NCBI GenBank assembly: GCA_028622995.1
Contig: JAJQJQ010000004.1
Span: 3,038,001 to 3,102,000 of the forward strand
DNA: 64,000 nt
Direction: 5' to 3'
Origin: Panagrolaimus kolymaensis
Taxonomy: Eukaryota > Nematoda > Chromadorea > Rhabditida > Panagrolaimidae
Positions 59,751 through 64,000 of this stretch are shown piece by piece. The position numbers and the translations under genes are program-made. The notes below the pieces were generated by a model. The model was not told the DNA's origin and did no database searches. It worked only from the letters and a program-made list of their open reading frames with translations. The first letter of the stretch is position 1. The number at the start of each line of letters is the position of its first letter.

Positions 59751-60154
59751 TTACTTTGCAATCTCTTTCCATTTATCAGCTTCCACTTTGAGTTCATAAA
59801 GTTGTAAAAGTTTTTGTTCATCCATTGATTCAATTGCAGATGTATCAAGATCACGACCAATTGAAGTACTTTTTGCTATTCCTTTATGTGATAGTTGTTT
59901 TGATAGAGTCATACAATAATCCTATAATAAAATTAGATTTAAAAAAATCAGAAGTATGAAAGAAAAAAACTAACCGTCCATTCTTTTAAAAAGTGTAAAG
60001 CTTGTTTACGAGTTGCTGATTTATGTCTTCGAAATTCATCTTTAGCATACGAATCACCCATTATTCTCATTTCTTGTGATGGTAAACCATAATGTAATCT
60101 GAGGACTCTTTTGTACAATATCAAAGGAAATCTTGAAACGTTTGGACTTGACAT
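59751..60154 (-). CDS. SDHAF3: Succinate dehydrogenase assembly factor 3 (ACN9, LYR family)
   Basis: Two exons (60154-59975, 59921-59751), phase 0, encode about 116 residues, the usual SDHAF3 length. Family hallmarks are seen: PLILYKRVLRLHYGLP (LYR-like motif in helix 1), EMRIMGDSYAKDEFRRHKSA and FLKEWTDYCMTLSKQL. SDHAF3 acts in the mitochondrial matrix and helps mature the iron-sulphur subunit of complex II. The start codon follows TTTTTTTTAG directly, so the mRNA is probably trans-spliced. It lies 482 bp downstream of the PHF14-like gene on the same strand, too far for a tight nematode operon but not excluded. Confidence 0.9.
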
Positions 60155-60635
60155 CTAAAAAAAATCACATTAGTAGTTGTTGGGAAGCATTGTAACATAA
60201 ATCGGAATGTGTTAAACGTAATAAAAAAAGAAAGTTGGAAATTTATTGATGGACTTTTATGGAGCATAATTGTTTTTGGTAGTTGGGAAAGGAATAAGCT
60301 TTGTTGCAAGAAGCCAAAGATTTCTTTGCTATGTTTGTTTTCAAAATTTTGAAGCAAATTAAGAAAAAGGAAACGCGCTTCTTTATCTTCGATGTAAATT
60401 ACTCGGTTGCTAAAAGTAAGAAAGCTGCTAAAAAAGTATTAATTTGGAATTATTTGCCTCTTATTTTCCCATAAAAAGTAATAAAAGAATAGAAATTTAT
60501 TGAAATAAAAAAAAGCGAAAATCACCTTTGGAATAAGTAAAAATAAGGATAAAGAAAGACATTTAAAAAAAATACAATACAAATCAGCGATGAAAATTTA
60601 GCTGCAAAAAATAACCCCTAGATTGTTAAAATATA
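60155..60635. other. Intergenic region
   Basis: Spacer between the PHF14-like stop and the SDHAF3 start on the minus strand. AT-rich, without a convincing coding exon. The trans-splice-like acceptor next to the SDHAF3 start lies at its left edge. Confidence 0.4.
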
Positions 60636-63310
60636 TTAATTAATTTCGTGTTCAGCTTCATATTTTTCTCTTTCAGCTTCTGAACAATCCGAACATGCCC
60701 AAGCATAACCTCGACCAGCTCTGGGCATTTTAGTTAATGGAGGATCCAAGCAATGAAGATGAAACCAATGTTTACAAATTTCACAAAAAGGCATTTGTTG
60801 TTCATCTTCCTAAAAAATGATTACTTATAAAATGTGATTAAAGGCCAAGGTAATGAAGAAGCTTTACTTCTTGACATGTAAAACATATTTTGGGAATATC
60901 CCAACCAGGAGTTTTTGTTCGTTTTCGTGGTTTTTTTGCTACAGGCGATGATGAAGAAGTATCATTAATAGAATTAATACTTTCATAACCATTTTCAATG
61001 TTATTTTCTGATGATCGTCTTTTTACTCCTGATTTAGTTGAAGTGCTTGGCATTTGTGAATCATGATGAATGGATGATTCTGCATTAAGTTTAGGAGGTT
61101 CATCATCGCTTAAAGTAATAATTTCGGGTGATGTTCCATTTGTCATATTAATATTATTAGTTTTAATAGGAGATCGTTGAAGTTTAGGTGGTTTATCTTT
61201 AGCTGCTTTTGTAACTGACTTGGGTTTAGTTTTTTGTTTCTCTTCTTTTTTGGATTTTTGTTGAACATTATTAGTATTTTTTGTTGCAAGTTTTGCTGGA
61301 TGTTTATGAGGTAGTCGAAGATAAGCTCGACTAATTCCTTTTGCTCCAAGAGGATGAAGAACATCGAAAAACTTTGAACATAAATCTGAAGCTTGTTTTG
61401 AACTTTCTAAAATATTTTTATGGTTTGCTTGAATTTTTTCAATGGCTGCTTTAGTTTCTCGCTCTTTTTGTAGCGCTTCTTCTTTATTAATTACAAGTTC
61501 TTCAGCATATTGTTCTTGTTCATCAAATGCAACATTTTCACGATATTCAAAGTATCTAAAAATTATGATATTCCTATGTCGTCTTATGGTAACTCCACTT
61601 TCATACCTAACCGATTCATCTGTGAAAGTCAAAGCGCCATTTAAATTTAAATTTTCTGATGGAATTTTACAAAGTTCTTTAGCATATTTATCTCGATCAA
61701 TTCCAAGCTCCTTTTCAGCTTTATTTGCAAAACCTTCAATTATTTCTGCGCTGGTTTGAATCATTCGAAAACGTTTTGCACTTGCTGGACCTGGATAAAT
61801 AATATTAGACAAAGATGAAATAATTCGATTATATTCTGCTAATTGTTTGCTTTTTCGATGGCGCTCATAAGCACCAAGAATTTTTCGGCGTGACATAAGT
61901 AAACGCTTTTCTTCATATTCGAGGGCAATTTCAAATCTAAAATTTTGTTGTATGAAATTTACTTAAAAGCAAAATGGAATAATATTACTTTTTCTTTCGT
62001 CGTTTTATATCTTCACTAAGAGTATGACGCTTACAAAATAAATGGCCCACACTTTCACCTTCTTCAAGCTCAACCAATAGTCCTAATCTAAAATTTTCTG
62101 GTTTAACATTATCAAATAATGAGAAAAATATGTTTACCGCTGAGCACAAGTAACATGAAAATTATTTTTACACATTCCAGCTTCGCATGGTACAGTAATA
62201 CCTATTCGTGCATTAATGGGATCTTCAATACATGCGTGGCATGGCTTCTTTCCAAATAACCGAAAATCAACTTCTTCGGTACTAATTCCATTAAAATTGA
62301 TATTATCGGCATATGTAATTTTAGGAATATATTGGCCGCAAACGATATGAACCCAATTATATCCAATATCAGTTCGTTTAAAAGCTCCATAACGAGATGG
62401 ACAACATACGCAATATGGAGGATCAACTAATCCAAACATACAAGGATCACAAAACCATGGAATTTCGGTATCTGTTGCAACGCTATCTGTTCCGTCATCG
62501 GATATGCCATGGCATAAAATATGAACAATGATACCACATCTTAAATAAAATAAATAGTCAAAGATTATTTTATAATAATTTTTAATTTTTACCTATCACA
62601 TTTTGAAATAGCTAATTCATTTGTTTGAGGCATAAGACAAATGCAACAAAGTTCGGGGTTTTCTTTTTTATGATTTGATTTACCCGCTTCAGATGTACCC
62701 GGTTTAATATCATTTGAATCGTGAGTATCATCATCGATATCAACGGTAGAAGATTTTGATGTACCACCATCGTCTTCATCTTCCTGTAATTTTGAAAGGA
62801 ATTATAGAAGGAAATTATAATAAACACAACAAACATCATCTTCACTACTCGATGACCCTGAAGAACTACCATGTTCTTCTTTTTCACCTTCCACATCGCT
62901 TATAGCAAAATCATTATCGTCTTCCTCGTCACCATCGGGCAAATCATTAAAAAAGTGTTTGGTTGGTTTGATGGTACGTTTACCAGGGGCACGATTAGCT
63001 AAAATAGTAAAATTTTTATTTAAAAGTGTAATTTGGAAGTAATTGATTCATCATAAAAAAGAGGGCCATTTTATAAGTTGAACTTTTGAACAAAGCTTAC
63101 ACAGTTCGAAAGCAATACTTTTTTTTGGGAATTTCTGATGCAAAATGTTTAAATAAATAACAAAAACAAAAAAATAAGTAAATTGCTCATATAAAAAGTT
63201 GTATAAAGTTCATTAAAGGGTAGCTTTAAAAAAAGGCCTTTAAGAGGCCTCTAAAAAGGAAAAAAATGCATACCATTTCGAAGAAAGCTTGCTTTTTCTT
63301 CTTCTGTCAT
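60636..63310 (-). CDS. PHF14: PHF14-like triple PHD finger chromatin protein
   Basis: Eight exons (63310-63274, 62998-62835, 62783-62593, 62539-62138, 62087-61989, 61936-61607, 61555-60868, 60809-60636) encode about 694 residues. An acidic N-terminus is followed by PHD1 at about 113-166 (ELCCICLMPQTNELAISKCD, then CGIIVHILCHG and WFCDPC). A zinc-knuckle plus extended PHD comes next, at about 168-300 (PPYCVCCPSRYGAFKRT, WVHIVCGQYIP, CHACI, HVTCAQR, HLFCKRH). Then come a coiled region and a Lys/Ser-rich linker. PHD3 at about 630-680 reads ICFTCQEEDEQQMPFCEICK and HWFHLHCLDPPL. This order is that of PHF14, a nuclear histone-reading repressor. Exons 6 and 7 are separated by a 51-bp intron without stops, so read-through could mislead annotation. 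Confidence 0.9.
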
Positions 63311-64000
63311 CTCTTTTCACTGTTATTCCTTATTCCAAAGTAGTAAGCTTAAAAAAATTAAATATTTTATTATTTTTTAAATATATCAATTATCAATATT
63401 AAAAAAAGCTCATTGTTGAAAAAAAGGCCGCGATAATAAAGCACATAGTAAAAACAAGTTGAGCTGCACGGAGTAAAAAAAACTTTGTTCCCAAAAGAAA
63501 ATTATTTTTTATTCGTTCTAAGATTATTTGCGCATCGGGTGCTTTTCTTTAAAGAGGCCATCAAATGTATTTACAAAAACTCAAGGTTTAATAAAAAAAA
63601 TTAAAAGCATCTTTAACTTTTGAAGGATTAGGTTCTAAACGAAATGCAAAATTAACCATGAAAAGTCGATGAAAGACAATGGAATTTAAAAAAGTGAAAC
63701 CTAATCAATAGAAACAAAAAAAGAGGGCAAAAGGCTTGAGCTTTTCTTGTGCAAAAGAAAAATTATAAAAAAAGCACAAAAAATAAAGGCGAATGTTTCC
63801 AACATTAAAAAATGTAAGGTTATTATTTGGGTAATGTTGTCGTACTACCGTTTTGAAGAAAATGAGAAGATTTAAAATGCAGCAGCATTGAATGCGCAAT
63901 TTTGTATTTTAGTTTTTTTAAAGAAAGTAAAGGAAAAAGGATATTGTGTGGATTTGGTTGAAATGGATTTAAAAGGGAAAATGAAAGGATGTATCAGAGA
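63311..64000. other. Noncoding flank upstream of the PHF14-like gene
   Basis: AT-rich sequence to the window edge. Open frames are short and low in complexity. An acceptor-like AACAG about 10 bp before the PHF14-like start codon may be a trans-splice site. No gene is supported. Confidence 0.4.

Overview
The window looks like nuclear DNA of a nematode. It is strongly AT-rich, with many homopolymer runs. The genes have short GT-AG introns, mostly 45-65 bp, with acceptors of the form TTTTAG or TTTCAG. Several start codons lie just after an acceptor-like TTTTTAG/TTTCAG with no upstream exon, which fits spliced-leader trans-splicing. A nematode-type DB module protein is present. Products match nematode or metazoan families: a Prp22/DHX8 helicase, an NDC1 nucleoporin, an Rh-type ammonium transporter and an NK-2 homeobox protein. 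I cannot name the species. Multi-exon models below were assembled by eye; phases were checked across every junction and no internal stop remains, but no transcript data were available.

Layout. 0-9 kb: a class C (mGluR-like) receptor, a coiled-coil protein, and a tiny Glu/Arg-rich protein whose intron holds a pre-miRNA-like hairpin. 9-12 kb: a secreted six-cysteine ligand with neurotrophin/Spaetzle-type cystine-knot spacing. 12-28 kb: long gene-poor stretches around a small one-pass membrane protein and an NK-2 class homeobox gene. 28-37 kb: ndc-1, a divergent homeobox gene, a DB module protein, an Rh ammonium transporter and a secreted Cys-rich protein. 37-41 kb: a 5'-truncated Helitron-type Pif1 helicase whose open frame continues into a ubiquitin-specific-protease-like domain. 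41-51 kb: a headcase (HECA) homologue, a Mutator-like long-TIR element with an 11-bp target duplication, a small heat shock protein, a CK1/TTBK-type pseudokinase and an unknown gene. 51-64 kb: a small Cys-rich secreted peptide, a 1.1-kb near-perfect giant hairpin, TBCE, mog-5/DHX8, an acidic protein, SDHAF3 and a PHF14-like triple PHD protein.

The genes are mostly unrelated neighbours, as expected in a eukaryotic genome. Groupings worth noting are the two developmental genes (knot ligand and NK-2) beside the large noncoding regions, the tail-to-tail pairs (ndc-1/homeobox, mog-5/acidic protein, Cys-rich protein/Helitron), and the same-strand run PHF14, SDHAF3, acidic protein, which could be a loose operon. 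The most interesting items are the cystine-knot ligand, the helicase-protease fusion, the two foldback elements and the intronic hairpin.
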